A stretch of DNA of 64,000 nt, taken from positions 372,001-436,000 of the forward strand of contig NC_009410.2 of NCBI RefSeq assembly GCF_000002875.2, written 5' to 3'. Made by a program: the position numbers and the translations under genes. Below are positions 52,391 to 62,610 of the stretch, piece after piece (within the stretch, counting starts at the first letter, position 1; each line of letters opens with the position of its first letter). The notes beneath the pieces are model-generated. The model was given only the letters and a program-made list of their open reading frames with translations, ran no database searches and had not been told where the DNA came from. This DNA is from Leishmania infantum JPCM5. Taxonomy: Eukaryota > Euglenozoa > Kinetoplastea > Trypanosomatida > Trypanosomatidae.

Positions 52391-55087
52391 ATGTTGCGTG
52401 TAACCTCGGCGCACTGTGTGGCACAGGGTCTCAGAGCGCCGCGCTGGGTTTGCGGGCTGCCGCGTCCTATCGCGAGAAGAGGCAGCAACGCCGGTGGCAG
52501 TGGAGTGCGGCTGCATGTAGCGTGCTCGTACACAACAAGCTGGAGGACGTCCATGAGTGGTGCACACGGCAGCAGCAGCAGCAGCAGCAATGCACGCGAC
52601 GACGACCACAATCAAACGAAGGAGGATGAAGAGGATCAGATGCTGGAAGACGAGGAATTCGCCGCCCTTCGCGACGCTGACGGCGACGAGCACATGCCCG
52701 TCGCTCACCGCCTCGCACACAAGGCCGACGCTCTCGATGCCGAGCTGCGGCGCATCCGGTACTGCCTGTGCGACCGGGCTCAATGGCTCGTGGACACTGC
52801 CCCGGCGACCTTCTCCGGTCGTCCGACTCGAATGGACAAGGTGGTGCAGCTCTTGAAGGCGGCAGGCAACCAGCAGCAAAGCGATGGCGCTGCGGCAAAG
52901 TCGTCACGCAAGGACACCTCTGCAGCGACGGTGGAGGCGGCACTGCGCGCCTCTCCGTACGCCGCATGGTGTGGCACTTCAGACCCTGTGCTGCGTTTCT
53001 TGAGCCTTCGGGTGCTCTGGCCGCGCGCCAGGCAAGCAGGCCGCTGCGCGTCCCATGGCGAGGCTCCGTCACACGGCACCGATCTTGCCACCCTTAACGC
53101 CAACCTCGACCACCTCCGTCGCAGGCGTGCACTGCATCGGTTGAACTACTACAGTCGACTGAATCTCACCCCGAAGCGCCACATCTGGATCTCGTTGTAT
53201 CAAATCTTGTGGAACAGCGTCGTCTCCGCGCAGGACGCCGTCGGGTGTGTCGTCTTCGGCACTCTTCGCGGCATAAAGGACCACGGCACGGTGCAAGGGG
53301 CGTGCAGAGGTGCCGCCATTGGTCTCGTCAAGGCGGTTGAGTTCCTGTGCTACGGCTGGGTCGTGTCACCACTGCTTCACCTTAGCCGAGGCCTCTGCAA
53401 CACCCTCTACGGACCAGTGAGCAGCATCACCGGGAAGTACATGTTTGACGCCCTCAGCGGCCGGTGGATGCGGTGCACCGTGGCTGACTCGCGCCTCTTT
53501 CGCCACGAGCTGCAGCTCGAGAAGCGCGTGCTGCGCACTATCGGGCGCGCCGAATTCCGCCGCAAGCGGATAAAAACGCAGCATAAGTGGGCCGACCGCA
53601 TGGCTTCCATGGGCTTCAGCGTGGATATGATGACGGACAAGTTTATGCCAAAGGGGACCTGTGGTCCGCAGGGGGCGTCGGCAGATAAAGAAGGTCTCGA
53701 CGGCAGCAACCAGATGCGCAATCCGTACGAGGTGCTGCAGGTGCGCCGCACCGCCAGCACGCAGGAGATCAAGAAGCAGTACAAGAAGCTCGCCATGGTG
53801 TTCCACCCCGACGTCGTGCAGAGCCACCGCAGTGTTGGCGGGCCACTGTCACCAGAGGAGAAGGCCGAGGCTCAGCACAAGTTCGAGGAGATCTCAAGCG
53901 CCTACCAAGTTCTGTCGAACCCGGAGAAGCGCAAGGCCTACGACCTTGGCGGCGTGCAAGCTGTCCGCCTGCACGAGAGCAAGTTTGGCAAATTCATGTC
54001 TCGCACGCCGTCGGAGATAGTGCAGAGCGTGTTTGGCGGAGAGGGTTTCCGCCGCGTGCTGGTTGGCGAGCTACTCCGGTCGCACTGGGCGCTGCGCAAC
54101 GAGGCGCAGGTGAGCGTGTCCATTCACGAGCTGGAGGAGCTGCAGTGCATTCGGGTGCGGCAGGTGGCCGTGGAGCTGGCTGCCATCGCTGACGTGCACG
54201 CGCAGCGGCCGACGACGCCGTACTACAGAGGAGCGTCCGCGTCGACGGGTGCCGGTGGTGCGGAGGGCAGTCGTCGCCGCGCCACTTACTCTCACCCCGC
54301 CTCTAGCAGCAGCCTGCCAGACTATTTGAAGTCGGGTAAGGTTCGTAGCAGCTCCGCCGCTGCAACAGGTTGTCGCCGGAGCACGAACGGCGCGGGCGCA
54401 TCCGCCGGCATCCGCATCGATCGTGAGGTGCACAACTCGATCATGGAAGAGCTTGGCGGCGGTGGTGGTGCGCCGGGGAGCGGGGGCAGAGCAGCGCCCC
54501 ACGGGGCGGCTTCGGCATCGTCGTCATCCCCGTTCGTGCTGCACCCCGGAAGCAACGAGTACAACTGCTTTTCGCGCGACTTTGAGGAGCGCTGTGACAG
54601 GTTTGTGCGGTACATGGCCGAGGCATGCTTTGGCAAGCCGCTCCTCTACGAGGTGGGGGAGGCCTACGTTGTCGGAGCGCAGCGCTTCCTCGGCATCCGC
54701 CCTTTCTACGCACCGAAGATGCTTGTCACGCGCAAGATCTTCGCAGGCATGGATCGCATCTACGAGGCCTTCTCGGACAAGACGCGGCTCACTTCTGAGG
54801 GTGTGTCGCGTAAGTTGATGGCGGAGTACTTCAACATGGAGTACGACGCAGTCGTCGCGGACATCCACGGCGTGCTGCGCTACGCGGTGCAGATGGTGCT
54901 GCAGGACGTCGTCGAGTCGGACGAGGTGCGCCGCAAGCGGTGCTACGCTGTCTGGTACCTGGGAGAAAAGATGATGACAGTCGGTGAGCGCTGGACGACG
55001 CGCATCGCGAACGACGAGGACCTGGTCGCGTACATCCAGCAAGCGGCGACATCGGTGGCGACAACGAGCAAGCCGCCGGCGTTTTAG
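52391..55087 (+). CDS. J-protein with glycine-rich hydrophobic segment and DnaJ-X-like C-terminus
   Basis: 898 residues from this ATG. The first 55 residues are Arg-rich and free of acidic residues (MLRVTSAHCVAQGLRAPRWV...), so a mitochondrial presequence is possible; a later ATG (MSGAHG) would remove it. A Ser run and a His/Asp-rich patch follow. At about 267-346 lies a Gly-rich hydrophobic segment (GACRGAAIGLVKAVEFLCYG then VVSPLLHLSRGLCNTLYGP). The J domain is at 444-530 (NPYEVLQVRRTASTQEIKKQ, HPD at 472-474, ending KRKAYDLGGVQ) with a short insert before the last helix. The C-terminus (YEVGEAYVVGAQRFLGIRP, then LMAEYFNMEYDAVVADIHGV) fits the DnaJ-X region of Caj1/Djp1-type proteins. Layout mirrors the gene at 15857-17881; the pair are probably old paralogues. 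An in-frame ATG at 52154 is judged too early. Confidence 0.82.
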   Translation: MLRVTSAHCVAQGLRAPRWVCGLPRPIARRGSNAGGSGVRLHVACSYTTSWRTSMSGAHGSSSSSSNARDDDHNQTKEDEEDQMLEDEEFAALRDADGDEHMPVAHRLAHKADALDAELRRIRYCLCDRAQWLVDTAPATFSGRPTRMDKVVQLLKAAGNQQQSDGAAAKSSRKDTSAATVEAALRASPYAAWCGTSDPVLRFLSLRVLWPRARQAGRCASHGEAPSHGTDLATLNANLDHLRRRRALHRLNYYSRLNLTPKRHIWISLYQILWNSVVSAQDAVGCVVFGTLRGIKDHGTVQGACRGAAIGLVKAVEFLCYGWVVSPLLHLSRGLCNTLYGPVSSITGKYMFDALSGRWMRCTVADSRLFRHELQLEKRVLRTIGRAEFRRKRIKTQHKWADRMASMGFSVDMMTDKFMPKGTCGPQGASADKEGLDGSNQMRNPYEVLQVRRTASTQEIKKQYKKLAMVFHPDVVQSHRSVGGPLSPEEKAEAQHKFEEISSAYQVLSNPEKRKAYDLGGVQAVRLHESKFGKFMSRTPSEIVQSVFGGEGFRRVLVGELLRSHWALRNEAQVSVSIHELEELQCIRVRQVAVELAAIADVHAQRPTTPYYRGASASTGAGGAEGSRRRATYSHPASSSSLPDYLKSGKVRSSSAAATGCRRSTNGAGASAGIRIDREVHNSIMEELGGGGGAPGSGGRAAPHGAASASSSSPFVLHPGSNEYNCFSRDFEERCDRFVRYMAEACFGKPLLYEVGEAYVVGAQRFLGIRPFYAPKMLVTRKIFAGMDRIYEAFSDKTRLTSEGVSRKLMAEYFNMEYDAVVADIHGVLRYAVQMVLQDVVESDEVRRKRCYAVWYLGEKMMTVGERWTTRIANDEDLVAYIQQAATSVATTSKPPAF

Positions 55088-56093
55088 CGGAGTGTGCTTG
55101 CATTTGTACTGCACCACACCACGTCGTCGAGGAGGGGAGAGCCTCCTGGTTGGGTAAACGTCCATGGGAGTCCATGTCGCAGAGGAGTGGCAACGGGGCA
55201 GGTGAGCTGAAGCTGCCTCGCCACCCCACCCCACACACATCCCCTCCCCCTCCCTGCCCCCGCCATCCGCAGTGTTCACGAGTAGAAAAAAGCGACTCAT
55301 GAGCGGAGGCAAAGACGACAGCGAAATAACAACATATACATATATATACATATACATGCCACGTAGGTACATCATCATCACACAGTGCGCGTATGAGAAA
55401 CGAAAACGAAAACAAAATTTCAAAAAAAAAGCTTTCAAAAAAGAAAACGGAGAAAGGCACGGAGAGAGGGAGAGCGAGAAGGAAACAGCAGGTGGACATC
55501 ACAGGAGGCGAAGGTTGCCGCAGAGAAAAGCGGTGGGTGGTGGATGGCTGGTTGCTTTCAATGTTGCATCCTTGAGTCACCCAATACTCTGGTATCGCTG
55601 CTCTCTTGCGGAGAGTAGTGCCTCTTCTCGGGTGTATGAAGTGGTTCTTGATTCGTGCAGCGTAAGGCCTTCCTTTCTCTCTCCCATGCAGCCTGAGCTA
55701 GAGCATGAAGCTCACGCAGCACCATGTGAGAGGCATGCACCTTGGCAGCCGCCCACTTCCCCCGCTCCCCAAGCTCTTCCCTTATCTTCACATGAAGCAG
55801 AGTCCAGTAATAGGACCATGTACCAACGGTGAGAAGGAGCGGGGGCGACTCCCCTGCACTCCTGTTGTTCTTCCTCGCACGTCACTGCCGTCTCTGTGTG
55901 CTGCCCCTCCTTCTATCCCTTTACCTCTTCTGTTCATGTGCACATACGCGCATGCACGCACATGTGCATGATCGTTCTACACGCAAATGCATGTATCGGC
56001 CCCCCCCCCACACACACACACGCACACCCTCGTCTGAGGGTGGAAAGGTACGAAGCGCTGCCTGCTACTGCCGCTCGCTGTATCAGTCCGTGG

Positions 56094-56095
<2 letters not shown>

Positions 56096-56125
<30 letters not shown>
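56096..56125. repeat. (GT)15 microsatellite
   Basis: A pure GT run in the spacer before the PROPPIN gene, opposite in orientation to the CA runs elsewhere. Confidence 0.95.
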
Positions 56126-56126
<1 letters not shown>

Positions 56127-56520
56127 TGGACTCGTTTTCCTCCGTGCTTAGGCTTTCGTTTCTCTCTCTCTCTCTGCTTGCGCCCTCCACTGCGTTGCCT
56201 CCCCCGCCCCCTCCCCTCTCGCACGTCGCCGCAAGGGGAGCCTCTGCAGGTGCGCGGGTGCTGAGTATTTTGCTTCTGCCTTCTTGTTGCTTCTAAAAGG
56301 CCCTCACCTTCTTTTTCTGAGTTTTTTTTGTGGGTGGGTGGGTGTTTGTGTGCTTCTCTCCATCGCTGTTGCTGCTTCTACGGCATCTATTTCTACACAG
56401 CTGAAAGGCACGAAACAGGCGCGCACGCACACGCACATCATCATCATCATTCACTTTACCCATCGACCCTTGCTTTCCTTCCCCATATTGTTGCTCTGCC
56501 GCACACCTGCTGCTACTGCT

Positions 56521-56560
56521 GCTGTTTTGGTTGTCTTACCATTTTCTCTGTTTATTGCAG
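56521..56560 (+). promoter_or_regulatory. Trans-splice acceptor of the PROPPIN gene
   Basis: A T-rich tract with few purines ends tttattgcag at 56560, the best-looking acceptor in this spacer. It predicts a 5' UTR of about 197 bases. Confidence 0.6.
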
Positions 56561-56756
56561 TTGTGGACTGCTAGTTCTTGTGTGTTAGCTGGCTGGTGCG
56601 TGTGCGCTCATTATCCTGCCCGTCGTCGCGCGCATATACAGGCTTGGTAACGAAGTGAGAGAGCCCTCAATCGTCTCCAAAGGTGCCTGCAAGCACACAG
56701 ACGGACACACACACGCACGCACACGCGTAAGCGAAGCGTCGATCTCCGTGAAAACC

Positions 56757-59700
56757 ATGTCCGACTCCGACTGGGAAGTGCTCTCGTCCGATGGCGAGGT
56801 GCAGGGCGTACCGCCGTTGCGTTCTGCATTCACGTCGTCCAGTGGCACCGCGAGGAGTGTGGCTGCAGGAGCGGAAGAGGGGAATGAAAAGAGTGCCGCT
56901 CGTGATTCCATGGGCACGGCAAACCGCCATGCCATTCTCACGCCGCTGTGTCTAACACTGAACCAAACTGGGACGCGCATCGGCGTCGGACACACGCGCG
57001 GCTTTCTCGTGTTCCGCGTCGTTGGCGCGCCGGCCGCGGCTGAAGCACACGGCGGCGGCGGCACTCAAGCAGCGGCAGCGATGTCAACGGTGTCGCCGTG
57101 GATGGCACAGGAAGAGAAACGGTCGGCGACGCCGGTGCACGGTGTTGCTGCAAACGCGGCAGACGAGTTGCGCGCACTCCCTGCTCAGAGCCAGCTCCTC
57201 CTCGACCCGCAGTACAACGTCGATCTTCTAACTTTTTCTCACATCCGCGAGCGCATGCGGCAGCAGCAGCAGCAGAGAGCTGCGAAGGCTGCTTGTTCCT
57301 CGCCATCGCAGTCGACGGCAACGGAAGCACCCTCTCGCGCACCACCCATGGTGACGCCGAACGGCACCGCCGACCGCTCGCACGCGCCTAGACACGCCAC
57401 TGCTTCAGGAGCCACGGCGCCTTTGCTTCCTGACGAAGTACTCAGCGAGGAGGACAGTGACAGCTCCGAGTACGACCGGGGACTCCCCATGGACCTCGAG
57501 AATGACCTCGGCTCTTTCTTGACCACCGCCGGTCGTGCCTTTGCACACATGAAGCGCGACCGCCAGAGCCTGAGCTCGCGCAAGGATAAATTGGCGACGG
57601 ACATCAAGTCGCTGCATCCGCAGCAAGGCGAGGCAGCTACAATCCACACTGCACCTTCCCCAGCAGCAGCAGCCTCGGGCACTGCAATGGAGGCCGGCCA
57701 CGTTACTGGCGGCGACGGTGCACCTGCGGAGGCGCCTGCCATGATGAGTGAGACGCACCCGTCGCAGTGCATGCGTCTCACGCAGGAGCCAACTGCGGTG
57801 CTGGAGCGGAGCAAGGATGAGGACATCTACGTCGACCCCTCCATCAGCGATTTCGGCGACGCTGGTCGTGTTGTCGTGCAACGGATGGACAGTTTTGCGT
57901 CCTCTTCCGCAGCCTCGTCGTCGTCTGCCGCTGCGGGCCGCCGGGCATCCGACGGCGCAGGGGAGAGCGAGGACGACTACGTCGGGTTCGAGGGTGGCGG
58001 CGTGGCCGTGATGGCGTTTCTCTACGAGCAGACGTGGATGGCGTTGGTCGGCGGCGGCCCAACGCCGATGGGAACGCCGCAATGCGTGCAGTTTATCCGC
58101 GACGGCGAGCTCCAGCACTACCTTCTGATGCCAGACCCGGTGGTGCGCCTCTTCCTCGACGCGCGGCTGCTCTTTGTCCTCACCACGGCAGAGCTGCGGA
58201 TGTATACCAATCCGATAGAACGGGAGTGGACATGTCTGCGGCAGTCACTGCCCTTGTCTGCCGCTGTGGCAAGTCGCTATGCCTTCGTAGCGGCCACCGC
58301 TGACTGGGCCAACGCCCCTGTGCGCGTGTGGGAAAAGCTGCCCGACCCCGGCACGTCGCCCAGCTCAGCAAGTGCGGCCACCGCACCCGACGCCGTCGAG
58401 GGGGGCCTCCGTGTGACCTCGTTCGCATCCTTAGCCAGCAGGCCCGGCGGCCAGATCGGAGACCGTGGCACGCGGACAGCTGCCGTCTCGCTGCCCGTCA
58501 TCCCGGTGGTGGTGGACTACGCACGAAGTCTAGTGCTGCTGCCGGCGGGAGAAGAGGGCAAGGGATTTGCACTGCACCGGTATGTCTCTGGGCCAGAGGT
58601 GCGCTACACAGGCCCAGTCCGCAGCGCAGGCATGAGCAGCTCGGCAAGCGCGCCTGACACAGAGTACGCAGCGGAGGGCCAAGCACATCTCTTCACCGGC
58701 AGCACCGCCGTGACGACCGGCCGAACCACCTCTTTCCTGCAGCACATCGCCACTCAAGGAACTGCGCATCGTAACCCGCTCTGCAATCTCGCCCTGTACG
58801 TTGGCTGGCCCTCGTCGATTGCGCGGCTGCTGTCGCGAGACACAGAGGCTGGCGCAGGCGACCAGACAGGCGGCTCGATGGGCAGCGGTCAGGTGGACGG
58901 ATCGAGCAGTGTGGGGCTCGTGACCCTTGTCGCCGCGTCGAGCGAGTACGCCACTCGCATCACCCTTTGGATGCTTCAGGGGCCGCAGCACGAGATCGCG
59001 ACGCCGTACAGCGACCATCCTTCCTCCCCCTCCGCCGACTCCGCTGGAGCAGCGGCTTTTGTTCTCCTGCGTGAGTTTCGCGTTGGCGTACGCCTGGCAG
59101 CGCCTCAAGTCGTCATGGCGTCTCTCCCAGGGGTCTCGCGATACATTGCACGCGGTCATGCAGCGCTGGCGGGAACGTCTGGCAGGGCCTCCAGTGGCGG
59201 TTCAGAGGCGGCGTCGTCTACCGGTGCAATGCTTCTGACTAACGCGTCCGCGGCTGGAGATACGGCGAGGTCGCACGGCACCGCGACGCCGGCGTCGGCC
59301 AGCGGGCTGTTTATCGCTGCTTCCTCACCTCCATCCTCAGCCTCGCACACGGGGACAATGACCTCCTGGGCCACGGAGGCAGCCACGGCTGTCGCATCGT
59401 CTGCAGCAGGACTGGCGGTCGTGCATCATCTGCAGTTTGTCGGCAACGGCGCCTACCTACTGTGCGTCCACGGCGCAGACATCATCAGCATCTTCTCGAC
59501 CAGCGCACGCGAGACAGAGCAGGAGGCAAAGAACGTGTGCCGCGACCGCGTGGCGGCCGAGCAGAACCGCTATTCTCGCCTCTCCATCGTGAAGGAGTAC
59601 CTCCCCCAGGCGCTGTCGAGTCGGCTGGAAGCCTACACGCGTCAGGCATGGTCCTCTTGCTCTGGTCGACTGCCTTCCGCCGACCCAACGTTCATGCCGC

Positions 59701-60182
59701 GCTGGATCTGTGCCCAGCGCCGAGATATGCCTGGCGCAGCGACCACCTCAACTGCGGCTGTTCCCACTGCCGCGCCTACATCTGTGAGCGCTTCCCATGG
59801 CGCTAGCAGCCTCGGGGCCGTCACCGCCACCATCGACGGCAACAGCAGTCGCGGAAGGCGGCGCTTTTTCCAGCGCTTGACTTCGCTCGTGGGATCTCGC
59901 CCGCCGACCGCAGTGTCAGCGACTCTGCCGTCTGAGAGCGCAAAGACCGCCGCGCTTCCTGGTACTGATGAGGACGAACCCAGCGCAAGCGTTCCGTCTA
60001 GGGGCACTAACCCCGAAAGTCGTTCGCTCTTCTCGCGCGCCACTGCATCACGGAAATTGAAGAGCCCTGTGGCACCGTTCACCTTTCCAACCTCCTCATT
60101 TGGCGGGCAGCGGCCACTCGCCGGGGGTGGTGTCTGGGGCACCCCCCTCACAGAGCTCCCGCAGTGCATCCAGGTATGGCCA
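56757..60182 (+). CDS. PROPPIN (Atg18/WIPI/Hsv2-like) WD40 protein, 3' end lost in gap
   Basis: 1142 residues are visible before the run of Ns; the stop lies in or beyond it. PROPPIN strands appear in order: CLTLNQTGTRIGVGHTRGFL (blade 1), GGVAVMAFLYEQTWMALVGG, LMPDPVVRLFLDARLLFVLT with AELRMYT (blades 2-3), LVTLVAASSEYATRITLWML (the ATxSxxGTxIRVF position), LLREFRVGVRLAAPQVV (the FRRG position) and VVHHLQFVGNGAYLLCVHGA (next blade). The PI3P/PI(3,5)P2-binding FRRG reads FRVG at 774-777, so the second Arg is missing. Four long disordered inserts inflate the protein to about three times the usual length. The start MSDSDWEVLSSDGE follows a good splice acceptor (AG at 56559-56560). Role in the family: autophagosome or endolysosome membrane binding. 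Here binding may be weakened. Confidence 0.75.
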
Positions 60183-60283
60183 NNNNNNNNNNNNNNNNNN
60201 NNNNNNNNNNNNNNNNNNNNNNNNNNNNNNNNNNNNNNNNNNNNNNNNNNNNNNNNNNNNNNNNNNNNNNNNNNNNNNNNNNN
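60183..60283. other. Assembly gap (101 Ns)
   Basis: The run of Ns interrupts the PROPPIN frame and hides its C-terminus and stop. Sequence after it (tttccttttctgctccttct) is C/T-rich and spacer-like, so the true stop is probably inside the gap. The real missing length is unknown. Confidence 0.95.
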
Positions 60284-60837
60284 TTTCCTTTTCTGCTCCT
60301 TCTCTTCCTGTGTACTCATGCCCGTCTGCGCTTTTATGCTCACTCGTGTACCTCCATCCACCCATCCACCCGCTGCAGTCGTGCAACACAGGAAAAGAAT
60401 GCCTCGCGGAAGAGACAGGGGCGGAGAAGGGCGGCGATGAAACGAGTGATGGTGGCAGCGGGAGGTGCGCGGCAACAGCTTCTCCCGCCCCCGCCCTCCC
60501 GCCGTGCCTTCCCTCCACGTTGGATGTACCGATCGGGTGCTCTTTGCGGGTCATTTCGCTTTGTCCTCCTCGCGGGTCCTGTGCCTTCGCGTGCGTGCAT
60601 GTGCATGCATGTTGATCTGCATGCGTCCCTGCGCACTCGGAGGCTGTGGCACACCCAAGCGCACGCCGATGCATGCAGGGACACCATCGGCAGCTCGCTC
60701 TCTCTGTCTCACTATCCGCTCTCGCCTTCCCGTCGCGCTTTTCACGCAATAGCCTCTCCCGCGGCTCCAAATTTTAGGCGCCCAAAAGTCGGTTCCCACC
60801 CCACCCCCGCGTCCGCGCGTTGCCCCTGTCATCCATC
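60284..60837. other. Intergenic spacer after the gap
   Basis: No gene seen; probably 3' UTR of the PROPPIN gene followed by the acceptor region of the JMJD7-like gene. Confidence 0.6.
60694..60752 (+). promoter_or_regulatory. Trans-splice acceptor of the JMJD7-like gene
   Basis: A C/T-rich tract ends with caatag, AG at 60751-60752, 86 bases before the ATG. Confidence 0.5.
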
Positions 60838-62610
60838 ATGCCGACTAGCGCTGTCTCCTCGGCAACTTCGTGCGGCTGTCCATTGACGCTGCTGGAGGCG
60901 TTTGCGAGCAGCGCCGCCGCTCTTCGGCAGTTTGGCATTCCGCGCGTTCGCGTCGTAGGGCTGAGTGAAGGATGCACACAGCAGGATTACGAGCGTCAGC
61001 GCGCGCGCCCAGATGGCAAGGACCTCGAGAAGCTGCTTCAGGAGAGCAGCCTGCGTGGCCCACACGGTCGGCTTGGCACTGCCAGCCGTCGCACCCAAAA
61101 CGAGCAAAGTTCCCTGCACGAGGCAACGGCGTATCAAAACGTGCCGGTTGTGACGGAGCAGGAGTTTATGAGCAAGTTTGTCTTCCATTCTCGCCCGTGC
61201 GTCATCCTCGACGCGCTGGAGGCGTGGCCAGCACTGCGCAAGTGGCGAGACGATCGCTACGTGTTTGACCTCGACCACAGTCTGCCACTGGAGGCGGAGA
61301 AGAGGTCTGACTCTGAAGAAGAGCAGGACGAGGACGAGGACGCGAAGGAGGACGATGAGGACACCGGCACCAAAGAGCCGGTCTGCAAGCACGCAGGTAA
61401 GACGAAGTCAATGGGGGAAGCAGTAATGCGGCCCAAAAATGTCACGGTGGCTCTGACGCCAAACGGGCGCGCTGACTCCGTCACCCGCGTCACGTACGCG
61501 ACTGCCGCCGTGCCAGCTGAGGAGGCGGCCCGCGTGTACGCCGGCGATGAGGCCTGCAAGCAGGCAGTGCTCCTCTCTCCACTCACCCACGCCGCAGACA
61601 CAGACGGAGGCGGCGCGATTCGGCAAGAGAAAATTTTCATGTACGCCGCAGAGCTGCGCGTGACTCTGCCGCAGCTGTACGGCCTTCTGCTGCGCAGTCC
61701 CATGCGCTCGCCGCCGCACCCCATCGACATTGACATGCGCACCTACGCGGACAAGCAGCGCACGCCCGCTATCGCGTACGCGCAGCTGCAGAATAACTGC
61801 CTGAACACGGAGTACACTCACCTGCGCGTTGACCTGCTCCCGAACGTGGAGCGGTTTGGCTGCCGTGTCTTCAGCAAGGAGGCAGTGGAGGCGGCCAACG
61901 TGTGGATCGGCATCCCTGCGTCGGTGTCATCGATGCATCAGGACTGGGTCGAGAACCTCTACTCGGTGGTGCGCGGCGTGAAGGAATTCGTGCTGATTCC
62001 GCCGTGGGAGGGCCCCTTTGTGCCGAAGCCGGAGATCCCCGCCGCGGCATTCGCTATCGATGAGGCGGCGAGCCTGATCGACCCCGAGGACGACCGCGCC
62101 GAAAGCTGGTCGCTTCAGTTCAAGCAATACCCCGTGAAGGATGGCACTGTGGTGCCTTGGATGGACTTCGACCTCGCCGGCGCAGACGCGGAGGTGGACG
62201 CGGAGGGCGCTGCACGTGCTGAGCTGGAGGGCCGACTGCTAGAGAAACTTCGCGTTAGCACGTCGCCGTCGCCGTCATTGTTGTCAAGCGCCGAGGCGAA
62301 GAGGGCTAGCAACGATGAAGACGCGGCTGCCGCACGCGAGGAAGCCGGCCGCAAGCCGCTACACCCCTTAGTCGTCTACGTACACCCCGGCGAAACGCTT
62401 TACCTGCCCGCGATGTGGCTTCATCGTGTTGCCCAACACCCCGATAGCACCGACCTGCACGCGCGTCAGCGGCACAGCGGGTCTGCCAACGCGGCAGCAT
62501 CCGCCTCGCCACCGCCACTCCCCCTGACCGCCGCGGTGAACTACTGGTATGGCATGAGCTTCAGCAACCCGTCGGTCGTGCTTTTGCGTGAGTTTGGGCT
62601 CCTGTTGTGA
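60838..62610 (+). CDS. JMJD7: JmjC-domain oxygenase, JMJD7-like
   Basis: 590 residues from the first ATG; the frame upstream begins only with a TTG. The JMJD7 order is clear: FVFHSRPCVILDALEAWPAL, VTVALTPNGRADSV, AYAQLQNNCLNTEYTHLRVD, then VWIGIPASVSSMHQDWVENL with Fe(II) ligands H367 and D369, VVRGVKEFVLIPPWEGPFVP, VPWMDFD, and LYLPAMWLHRV with the third ligand H529, ending TAAVNYWYGMSF. JMJD7 is a 2-oxoglutarate- and Fe(II)-dependent lysyl hydroxylase whose known human substrates are the DRG GTPases; a protease activity has also been claimed. The protein is longer than human JMJD7 (about 316 residues) because of an N-terminal helical region, an acidic Glu/Asp insert near 158-185 and a charged insert before the last His. 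A splice acceptor AG at 60751-60752 gives an 86-base 5' UTR. Confidence 0.85.
   Translation: MPTSAVSSATSCGCPLTLLEAFASSAAALRQFGIPRVRVVGLSEGCTQQDYERQRARPDGKDLEKLLQESSLRGPHGRLGTASRRTQNEQSSLHEATAYQNVPVVTEQEFMSKFVFHSRPCVILDALEAWPALRKWRDDRYVFDLDHSLPLEAEKRSDSEEEQDEDEDAKEDDEDTGTKEPVCKHAGKTKSMGEAVMRPKNVTVALTPNGRADSVTRVTYATAAVPAEEAARVYAGDEACKQAVLLSPLTHAADTDGGGAIRQEKIFMYAAELRVTLPQLYGLLLRSPMRSPPHPIDIDMRTYADKQRTPAIAYAQLQNNCLNTEYTHLRVDLLPNVERFGCRVFSKEAVEAANVWIGIPASVSSMHQDWVENLYSVVRGVKEFVLIPPWEGPFVPKPEIPAAAFAIDEAASLIDPEDDRAESWSLQFKQYPVKDGTVVPWMDFDLAGADAEVDAEGAARAELEGRLLEKLRVSTSPSPSLLSSAEAKRASNDEDAAAAREEAGRKPLHPLVVYVHPGETLYLPAMWLHRVAQHPDSTDLHARQRHSGSANAAASASPPPLPLTAAVNYWYGMSFSNPSVVLLREFGLLL

Larger units (their letters stand above)
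55088..56756. other. Intergenic spacer, 1.7 kb
   Basis: No convincing gene. TA-rich tract at about 55333-55356, an A-rich stretch at about 55400-55460 unusual for this GC-rich window, (GT)15 and the PROPPIN acceptor. Confidence 0.65.

Noticed and set aside
55272..55832. 186-codon + strand open frame in the spacer before the PROPPIN gene
   Set aside because: It reads through TA repeats and an A-rich stretch (Lys/Glu/Tyr runs) and has no good acceptor or domain.
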